The notes below the pieces were generated by a model. The model searched no databases, was not told where the DNA came from, and saw only the letters and a list, made by a program, of their open reading frames with translations. From positions 62,001-126,000 of the forward strand of contig CAISDA010000002.1 of the NCBI GenBank assembly GCA_903884005.1: a stretch of 64,000 nucleotides of DNA, read 5' to 3'. Source of the stretch: an uncultured Ignavibacteriota bacterium (GTDB lineage Bacteria > Bacteroidota > Ignavibacteria > UBA10030 > UBA8401). Shown here piece after piece: positions 41,480-49,522 of the stretch. The first letter of the stretch is position 1, and each line of letters opens with the position of its first letter. The position numbers and the translations under genes were made by a program.

Positions 41480-42466
41480 TTATGAGATGTCGCTGGGCGG
41501 TCGATTTTTTACACAGCCTTGCAGAATGCTGCCGCATATCGCCTGTGCCTGGAGCCCGTCGATACCCGTCGACCACAGAGACGTGCCATGCTCGAGATGC
41601 GAAAACACATTGTCCGCGGCGCATGCGAGGGCGTTCAGGTGACCGGTTGCTATGGTTGCAACCGGGCGGAGGTCGCGGAATCCGGGATACATCGCATTGT
41701 CCCTCACCTCGTACATTTCTATCGCCAACCCGGAATCGACAATGCGCACTCTCTGCCGTTCAAACACAAGATCCATCTCGAAGATGGTGAACGCGCGGCT
41801 GTCCACCGCATGCATGAAAAATTGCGAGCCGCCGGTGAGCGTCAGCACCGCCGAGCACGACGGATCATCGTCGCGCCAATCCTGCACGGACGACACGGTC
41901 CGGACATCGTCGATCTTCCCGAGCAGAAAATGTATCAGGTCGATGAGATGCGAACCGTTATGCATCGTCCCCTTGCCGTACCAGCCGCTTCCGGACAAGC
42001 AGCGCCCGAATTCGCCCGAGGCGATCCGTGTTCTCAGGTCTTGCACTTCAGGCACGAACCGCCGCGAAAAATTCACCGCTAAAGAAATTGAACGCTCTCG
42101 ATACAACCGAACGATCTCCTCTGCTTCGTCCTCTGTGCCGGTCATCGGCTTCTCGGCAAAGACAAGCCGAAGCGGGCGATCGGACAGCGTCTTCAGCAGA
42201 CGATAATGCGTCTCATCGGGCGCCGCGATAACGGCAACATCTATCCTCTCTTCGTGAAATGCCTCGGGGATCGATGCGAATGCCTTCCCGCCCCAGATCT
42301 CGGCGGCCCTGGCCGCCCGGTCAGGGCGCGCATCCACAAAACCAACCAGCGAAAACCCCGGATGTGCCGAAAAGGCATGGGCATGAGTCTGTACAGAGGA
42401 ACTCTGCGGCAGATCAAGGAATGCGCCTATGCGGCCGGCACCTATGATGAGAACTGTGCAACTCAT
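41480..42466 (-). CDS. Gfo/Idh/MocA family NAD(P)-dependent oxidoreductase
   Basis: 328 residues from the ATG at 42466 (MSCTVLIIGAGRIGAFLD), which overlaps the ferredoxin stop (ATGA). The Rossmann nucleotide-binding motif GAGRIG is at the start, AVIAAPDETHYR follows, then FAEKPMTGTEDEAEE with the catalytic lysine region (EKP) of the family. The C-terminal domain has HNGSHLIDLIHFLLG, where the His takes part in catalysis. Substrates in the family are sugars, inositols and their acids, so it may oxidise or reduce a cyclic alcohol intermediate of the cluster. It ends 5 bp after the repeat copy A. Confidence 0.85.
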   Translation of the reverse strand: MSCTVLIIGAGRIGAFLDLPQSSSVQTHAHAFSAHPGFSLVGFVDARPDRAARAAEIWGGKAFASIPEAFHEERIDVAVIAAPDETHYRLLKTLSDRPLRLVFAEKPMTGTEDEAEEIVRLYRERSISLAVNFSRRFVPEVQDLRTRIASGEFGRCLSGSGWYGKGTMHNGSHLIDLIHFLLGKIDDVRTVSSVQDWRDDDPSCSAVLTLTGGSQFFMHAVDSRAFTIFEMDLVFERQRVRIVDSGLAIEMYEVRDNAMYPGFRDLRPVATIATGHLNALACAADNVFSHLEHGTSLWSTGIDGLQAQAICGSILQGCVKNRPPSDIS

Positions 42467-42738
42467 GGCGTTGTATCGGCGATCCACTTGATCGCATCGA
42501 CCGGACATGCCTCGAAGCAGAGGCCGCATCCGGTACAATTGTTCGCAACAACGATCGCGGTCTGTCCGAATGTATTCTTGCCGGTCTGCTCCATGACGAG
42601 CGCATCGAAGAAACACACAGGCACGCACCTGTCGCATGCGATGCACTCTTCTTGCGCAACGATGGCGATCGGCGCGTACGCGCCGCCGAGGTCGGGCGGG
42701 AATGGTGTCAATCCTTTATAGCGTTTATTTCCAGACAT
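42463..42738 (-). CDS. Two-[4Fe-4S]-cluster ferredoxin
   Basis: 91 residues. Two complete clusters: CIACDRCVPVC (CxxCxxCxxxC) and CTGCGLCFEACP (CxxCxxCxxxCP). The N-terminus overlaps the end of the dihydroorotate-dehydrogenase-like gene by 14 bp and the C-terminus overlaps the Gfo/Idh start (ATGA), so it is made along with them. In NAD-dependent dihydropyrimidine dehydrogenase (PreA) a homologous flavoprotein domain carries a two-cluster ferredoxin domain in the same chain; here the two are separate genes. It most likely carries electrons to or from the flavoprotein. Confidence 0.85.
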   Translation of the reverse strand: MSGNKRYKGLTPFPPDLGGAYAPIAIVAQEECIACDRCVPVCFFDALVMEQTGKNTFGQTAIVVANNCTGCGLCFEACPVDAIKWIADTTP

Positions 42739-43726
42739 TGCGCGCCCCCGATTTCGGTTCGCCCGGCCAGCGCTGGATCTTCTCCGGTTTGGTCATCTGC
42801 CTGAGCGCCTTGCCGCGAATGTCGTCCAGCGATTGAATCTGTTTTCGCTGCATATACGATTCAATGTCCCGGTTCATTGCCGCTACCGCATCCCAGCCGT
42901 TGACCATGACCGCAGACAGCACCTGCACCGTCGTGGCTCCCAGAAGAATATACTTTATGACGTCCTCGCCGGTCATCGTCCCGCCTGTTGCGCTGATCGG
43001 TATCGAAAGATGCTGCGCAGCTTCCGCGACGTGCATCATCGTATAATATTTTGCCCATGGTCCTCCGATCCCTCCGTAGTACCCGTGAAGGATCGGCTTT
43101 TGTTCCTCGATGTCGATATCGATGCCGCGCATGCGGTTGCATAATGTGACGGCAGACGCGCCGCACTGCTCGGAGACGATGCATTGATGGAGCAGATCCG
43201 GCGTCGATGCCAGTTTCACAAGCACGGGGATCTTCACCGATGCCACAACGGCCTGAATGCCGGCCACGAATGTCGTCTCGAATTCGAGCGACCCCGGCCG
43301 GTGGGGTGAGGAGATATCCATTTCGATGGCGTCTGCGCCGCATCGTTCAATGTTCGCCGCCAGGTACGCCCAATCTTCGGCCGAGTCTGCAAATGCGCTC
43401 CCGATGATCGGCACATGCGCATGCTTCTTCGCTTCCTCAATGAACGTCCAGTAATCCGCCAGAGTGCCGCTGTATCCCTGTTCAAACGCGAAGAGCGTGA
43501 ACTGCTTCGATCGCCCGCCGATCTGCTTGTCCCAGTCGAGCAGCTTGTACCGGGGACGGGGCCATTGGCGCATGTAGGCGAATTTGTCGGAACAGACGGT
43601 CTTCAGCACGATCGCTCCGGCGCCGTGTTCCTCCGCCGATGCGATCTGATTGACGTCATGACTCGCCGGCCCGGATGCGATCATGACCGGACTGCGAAGG
43701 CTGGCCCCGAGAAAAGATGTGGTCAT
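42725..43726 (-). CDS. Dihydroorotate-dehydrogenase-like flavoprotein (PreA-related)
   Basis: 333 residues from the ATG at 43726 (MTTSFLGASLRSPVMIASGP), overlapping the upstream stop (ATGA). TIM barrel of the DHOD/PreA family with FMN-site segments LVKLASTPDLL and ISATGGTMTGEDVIKYILLG. Members of this family use a Cys in a NxSCPH motif in PreA and class 1 DHODs; here the equivalent is DISSPH (Ser140), as class 2 enzymes use serine, so it is not simply a dihydropyrimidine dehydrogenase. Partner is the ferredoxin at 42463-42738. It probably reduces or oxidises a C=C bond of a catabolic intermediate with electrons from the ferredoxin. Confidence 0.8.
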   Translation of the reverse strand: MTTSFLGASLRSPVMIASGPASHDVNQIASAEEHGAGAIVLKTVCSDKFAYMRQWPRPRYKLLDWDKQIGGRSKQFTLFAFEQGYSGTLADYWTFIEEAKKHAHVPIIGSAFADSAEDWAYLAANIERCGADAIEMDISSPHRPGSLEFETTFVAGIQAVVASVKIPVLVKLASTPDLLHQCIVSEQCGASAVTLCNRMRGIDIDIEEQKPILHGYYGGIGGPWAKYYTMMHVAEAAQHLSIPISATGGTMTGEDVIKYILLGATTVQVLSAVMVNGWDAVAAMNRDIESYMQRKQIQSLDDIRGKALRQMTKPEKIQRWPGEPKSGARNVWK

Positions 43727-44832
43727 AGGCATGGGAACACCATTTCCTGCACTTTGAATGGTTGCATCGCGGCGGCATCGACCAGGTGGCAATTGCCAAG
43801 CCCTTCAGCGATCTCGATCATGCCGCTGCGCACTTCGATCAACGGCCGTATGATGTCGCCGGTGAACCACCGCTGTGACGATTCCACATCCGTCGGGTAG
43901 AGAAAATTAGGCAGCATCGCCAGATGCGCGGTTTGTATGCCGCCGATCCCGAGTTCAGGCATCGTTCCTGCCCACACGGGAATCCCCGCGTCGGCGCAGA
44001 GGTCGTGCATCGCCTTCGCATGCTGCAATCCGCCGACGCGCTGAATCTTGATGTTCACGATCTTACAGCTCTTCATTCTGATCGCCTCACGCACGGTCGC
44101 ACAATTGTTCGCGCTCTCGTCGAGACAAATGGGCGTGGCCATCGCGGCTTGCAGCGCAGCATGCCCTTCGAGATCGTCTTTGTGCAGCGGCTGTTCGATC
44201 ATCATCATACCGAACTCGTCGAGGCGTTTCAAGTGACCAATGTCGTTGCGCGAATACGCGCAGTTTGCATCGACCATCAACGGAATGTCTCCGAACACAC
44301 GCCGCACGTGCGTCAGCGGCTCAACGTCCCACCCCGGCTGAATCTTGATCTTCAGGCGTTTGTACCCTTCCACCATGAAGCGTTCGATGGCTGCAAGCAG
44401 ATCAGGAATCGCAGGATAGATGCCCACGGCGAGCCCCGACTCAACCGGGCGGCGCACTGCGCCGAGCTCGGCATACAGGGGACGGCCGTTCTTCTGCGAT
44501 TCTATATCCCACAGTGCCGTCTCGATTCCCGCGCTCGCAAACGGGCTCCGGCTGCGCGCGTCGAGCATATGGTTTGCCGAATCGATCGATACATCGCCCA
44601 TGCCAAGGAGCGCCGGCACGAGTTCAGCAACAAGCATTGCCCACACGGACTCCGGCGTGTCGTCCGAGTAGAAGCCGCCCGACATCGGCGAAGCCTCGCC
44701 GTATCCGGTCAGTCCGCCGGAGGTCACACCGATGATGATGCCGTCCTTCTCGCTCACCGAGCCGTTGCTGATCCGGAACGGCTCCACCAGCGGCACTCGA
44801 ACATGCGTCAATGTAATTCGTTCAATGGTCAT
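43723..44832 (-). CDS. Enolase-superfamily MR/MLE enzyme (OSBS/NSAR-like)
   Basis: 369 residues. The barrel shows the muconate-lactonising subgroup: KIKIQPG (Lys161/163, the K-x-K pair), VDANCAY (Asp188), IEQPL (Glu213), CLDES (Asp238) and NIKIQRVGG (Lys262). The capping domain begins with RVPLVEPFRISNGSVSEKDG and contains GYGEASPMSGGFY. This residue set is that of o-succinylbenzoate synthase/N-succinylamino acid racemase and dipeptide epimerases, all of which take a proton alpha to a carboxylate. It is followed after 10 bp gap by nothing but the overlap to the flavoprotein; the M20 enzyme of the same cluster would suit an N-acyl amino acid substrate. Menaquinone synthesis is unlikely in this context. 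Confidence 0.85.
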   Translation of the reverse strand: MTIERITLTHVRVPLVEPFRISNGSVSEKDGIIIGVTSGGLTGYGEASPMSGGFYSDDTPESVWAMLVAELVPALLGMGDVSIDSANHMLDARSRSPFASAGIETALWDIESQKNGRPLYAELGAVRRPVESGLAVGIYPAIPDLLAAIERFMVEGYKRLKIKIQPGWDVEPLTHVRRVFGDIPLMVDANCAYSRNDIGHLKRLDEFGMMMIEQPLHKDDLEGHAALQAAMATPICLDESANNCATVREAIRMKSCKIVNIKIQRVGGLQHAKAMHDLCADAGIPVWAGTMPELGIGGIQTAHLAMLPNFLYPTDVESSQRWFTGDIIRPLIEVRSGMIEIAEGLGNCHLVDAAAMQPFKVQEMVFPCL

Positions 44833-44839
44833 TGGATGA

Positions 44840-45736
44840 TTATTTTCTGCGGACCGGATTTTTCAATTCGCCGATGCGCTCGATCCTGCACGACACAATG
44901 TCGCCGTCCTTGATTTCCTGGATTCCATGCGGCGTCCCTGTCGATATGACATCGCAGGGCTCCAGCACGATGTCCTTCGAGATGAATTCGATGAGCGTCG
45001 GTATGTCGAACACGAGATGCTCCGTATTCGATTTCTGTCTGCTCTTGCCGTTGACCTTGCATTCAATGCCGAGGCGCACCGGCGCCGGTATTTCATCGCT
45101 CGTCACGATCCACGGCCCGAGCGGTGTAAATGTATCGAAACTCTTCGAACGGAACCACGGGTGATTCTTCTCGAGATCCTTCGTCTGCAGTTCGCGCGCG
45201 GTGACGTCGTTGATGATCGAATAGCCGGCGATGTATTTATGCGCGTCCTTCTTTTTAATGTTCGATGCCCTCCGCCCGATGACGACGGCAAGTTCCACTT
45301 CATGATCTATCCTCCCCTTGTCGCGCGGAAGAAGAATGGCTTCGCCGGGACCGATGACGGATGAGCCCGCCTTCATGAAGAGGATCGGTTCCGTGGGCAC
45401 ATCGAAGTTGCCTTCCTTTGCGTGCAGCCTGTAGTTCAGTCCGAGCGCGACGATCTTCGGCGGACAGCCGATCGGCGCCTTCATCACTGCAGATGCCGGC
45501 ACGGCAAGGTGCTTGAGCAAGGTATGATCCTTCGCAAACGCGACAACGGCGGAGATTTCCTCCGCGTCGAATCGCTGAGCATTGATCAATTGGCTGATAG
45601 TACAAAAACGCATTGCCGGCTTTTTGGTGACAAGCCATTGATAGGCAATGAGAGCATCCGTATAGTTGATCCATTTCCCCGCGCAGTCTACGCCGATCAT
45701 GGATGTTCCTGAAACAACAAATTGTGCGATTTTCAT
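44840..45736 (-). CDS. Fumarylacetoacetate hydrolase (FAH) family protein
   Basis: 298 residues. The FAH fold is plain: KIVALGLNYRLHAKEGN, EPILFMKAGSSVIGPGEA, the metal-ligand segment IDHEVELAVVIGRRA, GYSIINDVTARELQ, KSFDTFTPLGPWIV and a STGTPHGIQEIKDGD end. Family members hydrolyse C-C bonds of acylpyruvates, hydrate 2-oxo-alkenoates or decarboxylate oxaloacetate, so the reaction is not fixed. It starts 7 bp upstream of the enolase gene's start codon and is probably the first gene of its sub-operon; the gap upstream (45737-45959) contains a short inverted repeat GATGTA-TACATC. Confidence 0.85.
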   Translation of the reverse strand: MKIAQFVVSGTSMIGVDCAGKWINYTDALIAYQWLVTKKPAMRFCTISQLINAQRFDAEEISAVVAFAKDHTLLKHLAVPASAVMKAPIGCPPKIVALGLNYRLHAKEGNFDVPTEPILFMKAGSSVIGPGEAILLPRDKGRIDHEVELAVVIGRRASNIKKKDAHKYIAGYSIINDVTARELQTKDLEKNHPWFRSKSFDTFTPLGPWIVTSDEIPAPVRLGIECKVNGKSRQKSNTEHLVFDIPTLIEFISKDIVLEPCDVISTGTPHGIQEIKDGDIVSCRIERIGELKNPVRRK

Positions 45737-45795
45737 TGGTGCCTGCTCCCGTCATTGTTGAGTGTCGATACCGCGTCCGCCAGAATGATTGACAA

Positions 45796-45817
45796 CGATG
45801 TACGTAAAATTACATCA
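45796..45817. promoter_or_regulatory. Short inverted repeat upstream of the FAH-family gene
   Basis: GATGTA (45797-45802) and TACATC (45811-45816) form 6-bp inverted arms around CGTAAAAT in the 223-bp gap between the symporter and the FAH-family gene, 60-80 bp upstream of the latter. An operator is possible but short arms like these occur by chance. Confidence 0.25.
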
Positions 45818-45959
45818 CGTTTCCTGGACGGAAGCCTTGAGCGTTATATATTTTTTTTGCAACTACTCACCGCCCTCTCTCGTCCATGTCCGAAGGAGCT
45901 CGAGCGGCTGAAGAAACCAGGCGCACAGTGTTTGCCGATTGACGCAGCTCCCGAATTGT

Positions 45960-47726
45960 TCATGAGGGTTTGGATTTTTTCCGGCTGTACTGCAGCAGCA
46001 CCGCGCCGATCGCGAGCAAGACGGCTCCCGCTACGACGTTGATCGATGCCGGGGCGATTGCCGTACCCGGAACCGCGATGCACAGCACAAGAACGACTCC
46101 CAGCACACAACACACCTGCCCTAGAAGCTGAAACACTTTAAATGCCGCCGGATCAAATTTCACATCGGTTTCGATCACGGGTATCCTCAAATCCGCATCG
46201 AGTCTGGCGAGTTCCTCATGCCGCGGGTCTTCAGCGCGGAACCAGTATGCGGAGCCGAAAAAAACGACCGAAGAGACGATCGATTCAGACAACATATTAC
46301 GAACAAACGCGTATTCTTTCCAGACCCCCAAGGTCATCAATGTTATCGCGACGATGATCGCGGCGGAGCACGACGCGATGCCGGACCACCACGGCGTTTT
46401 CCTGTACATCATACCCAGCGCCACGGGCATCGAGAACGCAGCCACAAGGGAATAATACTCGAGCGCAAAATTAAACGCTCCTCCAAACCGCGGTATGTAC
46501 CATGCGACCGTCACTCCCATCACGCCCACAACGAGCATGGTGATCCTGGCAACATTCATTTGCTTCTTTTCCGACGGCCCCGTTCCGGCATACCGCTTGT
46601 ACACGGGCACATAAATATCGCGTGTTGTGGTGATGGCAAGCCAGTTGAACGTGTCGTTCGCATGCCCCAGCGTGGCCGAAAGGATCGCTGAAATGACAAA
46701 GCCGATCATCCCATGCGGCAACAGCAGCAGCGCAAGACTGACGAACGACGCCTCGGCCGGCACCGCAAACGACGGCCACAGAAGAGTGATATTCGGAAAA
46801 ATGATGCGCGACGCCATCACGGGAAGTATCCACAGCAGCGGTCCGATGAGGCACAACACGGCGCAGAGGAGCGCCATTTTTTGCGCGCCCTTTTCATCCG
46901 GCACACTATGATACCGCTGTATCTGTCCCCAGGCGACATTATATCCGAGCATCGCAGACATCAGATAACAGAAGAGGAAGAGCGGACTCGCCACCTGACC
47001 TGCGAATGCAAAGTATCCTTTCGGCGCATCATTCCAGAGACGCACTGCGCCGGCCAGGAACCCGCCGCCCTGTCCCAGATACATAAAGGACACCGGAAAG
47101 ATGATGACTGTCATCACAATGATGATGACGGATTGAACGGCATCGGACAACACAGCCGCCCAGATGCCGCCGATCACCGTGTAGAGGATCATCACCGCAC
47201 CGACGATGAGGATCGAGAGCTGAAATCCGGTCACTTCAAAACCGTTCCATGAAAATATCTGTCCGCTGAAACCGAGCGCGGTCGAGACGAAGATGCAGAG
47301 AATGTACAGTCCCTGCCCGATCCCCACCGTTTGCGGAATGATCGCGGTGACGGAATAGAAGTATGTCGTCGATGGAGAGAACCGCCGTGTGAGGAATTGC
47401 AAGGGCGAATTGATCCGCGCGCGTCGCCATCGTTTGGCAAAATAAAAATAGCCGACAACGTACGCCCAAAATGCGGACGTGAAGATAGGCACCGCAGTGA
47501 TCCCGTTCACATACGTGAACCCGGCGGCGGCCACAAACATGAATGCCGAAAATCCGGAGATCCAATTTGAAAATCCGGCGAGCACCCAGGGAATTCTTCC
47601 GCCCCCTTTGAAAAATTCATCGGTGTTTTTATTTTTCCTCGCCGAAAATATTCCGACCCAGATGATAATAATAAAATAGAATGCAATCAGTATATAGTCG
47701 ATGGCGTTCGCCGTGTTGAATATCAT
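45960..47726 (-). CDS. Sodium:solute symporter (SSS family)
   Basis: 588 residues with about 13 transmembrane helices from the N-terminal YILIAFYFIIIIWVGIFSA onward. The family pattern of the first loop, KNKNTDEFFKGGGRIPWVLAG, and the helix FSNWISGFSAFMFV that follows are as in SSS transporters (PF00474), which move sugars, amino acids, carboxylates or nucleosides with sodium. The cytoplasmic C-terminal tail of about 100 residues holds two more hydrophobic stretches. As the only transporter of the cluster it most likely imports its substrate. It begins 118 bp after the amidohydrolase gene's stop. Confidence 0.9.
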   Translation of the reverse strand: MIFNTANAIDYILIAFYFIIIIWVGIFSARKNKNTDEFFKGGGRIPWVLAGFSNWISGFSAFMFVAAAGFTYVNGITAVPIFTSAFWAYVVGYFYFAKRWRRARINSPLQFLTRRFSPSTTYFYSVTAIIPQTVGIGQGLYILCIFVSTALGFSGQIFSWNGFEVTGFQLSILIVGAVMILYTVIGGIWAAVLSDAVQSVIIIVMTVIIFPVSFMYLGQGGGFLAGAVRLWNDAPKGYFAFAGQVASPLFLFCYLMSAMLGYNVAWGQIQRYHSVPDEKGAQKMALLCAVLCLIGPLLWILPVMASRIIFPNITLLWPSFAVPAEASFVSLALLLLPHGMIGFVISAILSATLGHANDTFNWLAITTTRDIYVPVYKRYAGTGPSEKKQMNVARITMLVVGVMGVTVAWYIPRFGGAFNFALEYYSLVAAFSMPVALGMMYRKTPWWSGIASCSAAIIVAITLMTLGVWKEYAFVRNMLSESIVSSVVFFGSAYWFRAEDPRHEELARLDADLRIPVIETDVKFDPAAFKVFQLLGQVCCVLGVVLVLCIAVPGTAIAPASINVVAGAVLLAIGAVLLQYSRKKSKPS

Positions 47727-47844
47727 CTGTTCACTATCCGATCGTCGTATGTGATGGGCAGCTGTTTCATGCTATGGTGTTCCTGCTCCTCGCTGCATGC
47801 TTTCGCTCCGTCGTTGCCGCGGCAGCCGATGCGCAGTATCGAGT

Positions 47845-49470
47845 CTAGAGTTTTCTCACGCGTCGTATGATCTTCTGCATGTTCAGTCCGAGGATCTTCG
47901 TTTTCTCCTCTGCAGTGCAGTGTGAATACGTCACCCATCCGAACTGCGGGATCGGATCGCGCATCGGCTGATCCGTTCCGAAGAGCACCCGATCGGCCCC
48001 GACCTGCTTCACCATGAATTCGATGATCTTGAACGTGACGGAGGTCAATGTGATCTCGAGTGCGATGTTGGGATGTTTGAGCGCAGCCTCGATCGCGACG
48101 CGCGCGTCGCGATACGATCCGCCACAGTGCGCAAGGATGAACATGATGTTCGGATATCGCGCCGCCAGATCGTCGATCTCCACTGCAAAGTTCGGCGAGG
48201 GATGCATCAGCGCGAACGCGTTCATGCGGTTGCCGTATTCGTACCACGGATCCCAGAGCTTATCGTTATAGGCAAGGCCCGTCATCGGATTATAGGGCTT
48301 GATGCCCTTGAAGCCGTATCCTTCATAGATTTTTTTGAGTTCCCGCTGCCAATCCTTCACATACTGCGGCTGCAGTGTCGCGTAGCCGCAATAGAATTTT
48401 GGAAATTGTGTGATCGCATCGTGCACGATCTCATTGCCTTCCTCATAATCGGCCCAGAGGCCGAGCCAGGAACTGATGCAGACCTTGCTGATCCCCATGG
48501 TCTTTGCGCGTTCCTTCATGCCCGCCGCATCGGAATGCGGCTGGTACATGAAGCCGACGCCGTTGCCGCCATTATGCGAGATGTGCGCATGCGCATCGAT
48601 CACGAGCACATCGCGCAACGGCTTGCCTTCCTTCGACAATTCAAGGATCGGATCGCGCAATGCCCGCTTCTTGTACGCGCGTGGAAGCGCCGGCAGTTTC
48701 AGCAGGCGCGCGAGATTGCCGCCGGCGATCAACGCTTTGTCCTCGTCCGCGATCACGGAATAGTCGACAAGCGATTTCGCCGCACCAGGCGATTTGCTCA
48801 GGGCTCCGGTGCCGAAGAGAAGGCGCTCCGGACCGAAGCGGCCGACGAAATCCTCCAGGATCCGATTGCCCTGATGGGCCGAAAATTCAATATGCAGACC
48901 CGGGTGTTTGGACATCAGCGTGATGAGGTACCGCGTGGCATCCCATCGGGATCCCTGCAGCAGCACATTGAGCCGCGGATGGAGCGTCAGCATCCGATCG
49001 AGGTCCGTCAACAGCACCTGGTTGAACGGTTCGGTGATGTCCGGCGCGTACATGTTTCCGCCTTCGAGCAGTAACGGGATCTCGCATTCCTCGAGCTCTT
49101 TCAGGAGCGCCCCGCATGTGTATTCGTCGAAGAAGTAGTGCTGTATGCGCGGAGACATTCTGGCCGCGCAAATGCCGTGTGCCCGCATCTCTCCGACGAT
49201 CACATTCGGTTCGGGCATCTCCCCTGTCATGTGAGGCATCACAGACCAGACGCCGAACAAGCGCGGGCTTTTTTTCAGTTCCCGGAGAAGCATCTGGTTG
49301 CCATAGGCAGGGTCGTATTCTTTTCCCGCGGCATGCGAGATGAGCGCGCCGTGTATGCCGCACCACTCCATTTCGTCCAGGAGCGCTTCTGTCGTATACT
49401 CGTTCTCAACATCCTTCCGGCCGTATTTGCCGACCATGGCATAACTGTCAATATAGATGCGGGAATTCAT
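47845..49470 (-). CDS. Tandem amidohydrolase: N-terminal half without metal ligands, C-terminal half intact
   Basis: 541 residues from the ATG at 49470 (AAAGGAT at 6 bp). Two amidohydrolase_2-type barrels follow one another. The second (about 285-541) has a full set of metal ligands: IDAHAH (His294, His296), FALMHP, FILAHCGG and LFGTDQPMRD. The first (1-265) aligns well but its ligands are gone: DSYAM for DAHAH, VLLQGSRW for ILAHCGG, and LFGTGALSKS for LFGTDQPMRD. The C-terminal half should hydrolyse an amide, ester or lactone, or decarboxylate an acid; the first is probably structural or regulatory. Follows the aminotransferase gene by 52 bp. Confidence 0.85.
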   Translation of the reverse strand: MNSRIYIDSYAMVGKYGRKDVENEYTTEALLDEMEWCGIHGALISHAAGKEYDPAYGNQMLLRELKKSPRLFGVWSVMPHMTGEMPEPNVIVGEMRAHGICAARMSPRIQHYFFDEYTCGALLKELEECEIPLLLEGGNMYAPDITEPFNQVLLTDLDRMLTLHPRLNVLLQGSRWDATRYLITLMSKHPGLHIEFSAHQGNRILEDFVGRFGPERLLFGTGALSKSPGAAKSLVDYSVIADEDKALIAGGNLARLLKLPALPRAYKKRALRDPILELSKEGKPLRDVLVIDAHAHISHNGGNGVGFMYQPHSDAAGMKERAKTMGISKVCISSWLGLWADYEEGNEIVHDAITQFPKFYCGYATLQPQYVKDWQRELKKIYEGYGFKGIKPYNPMTGLAYNDKLWDPWYEYGNRMNAFALMHPSPNFAVEIDDLAARYPNIMFILAHCGGSYRDARVAIEAALKHPNIALEITLTSVTFKIIEFMVKQVGADRVLFGTDQPMRDPIPQFGWVTYSHCTAEEKTKILGLNMQKIIRRVRKL

Positions 49471-49522
49471 GGGTGATCCTTTGTATGTCGTGTAAAATAA
49501 ATTAGTGCGCTGCAGCGATTCG

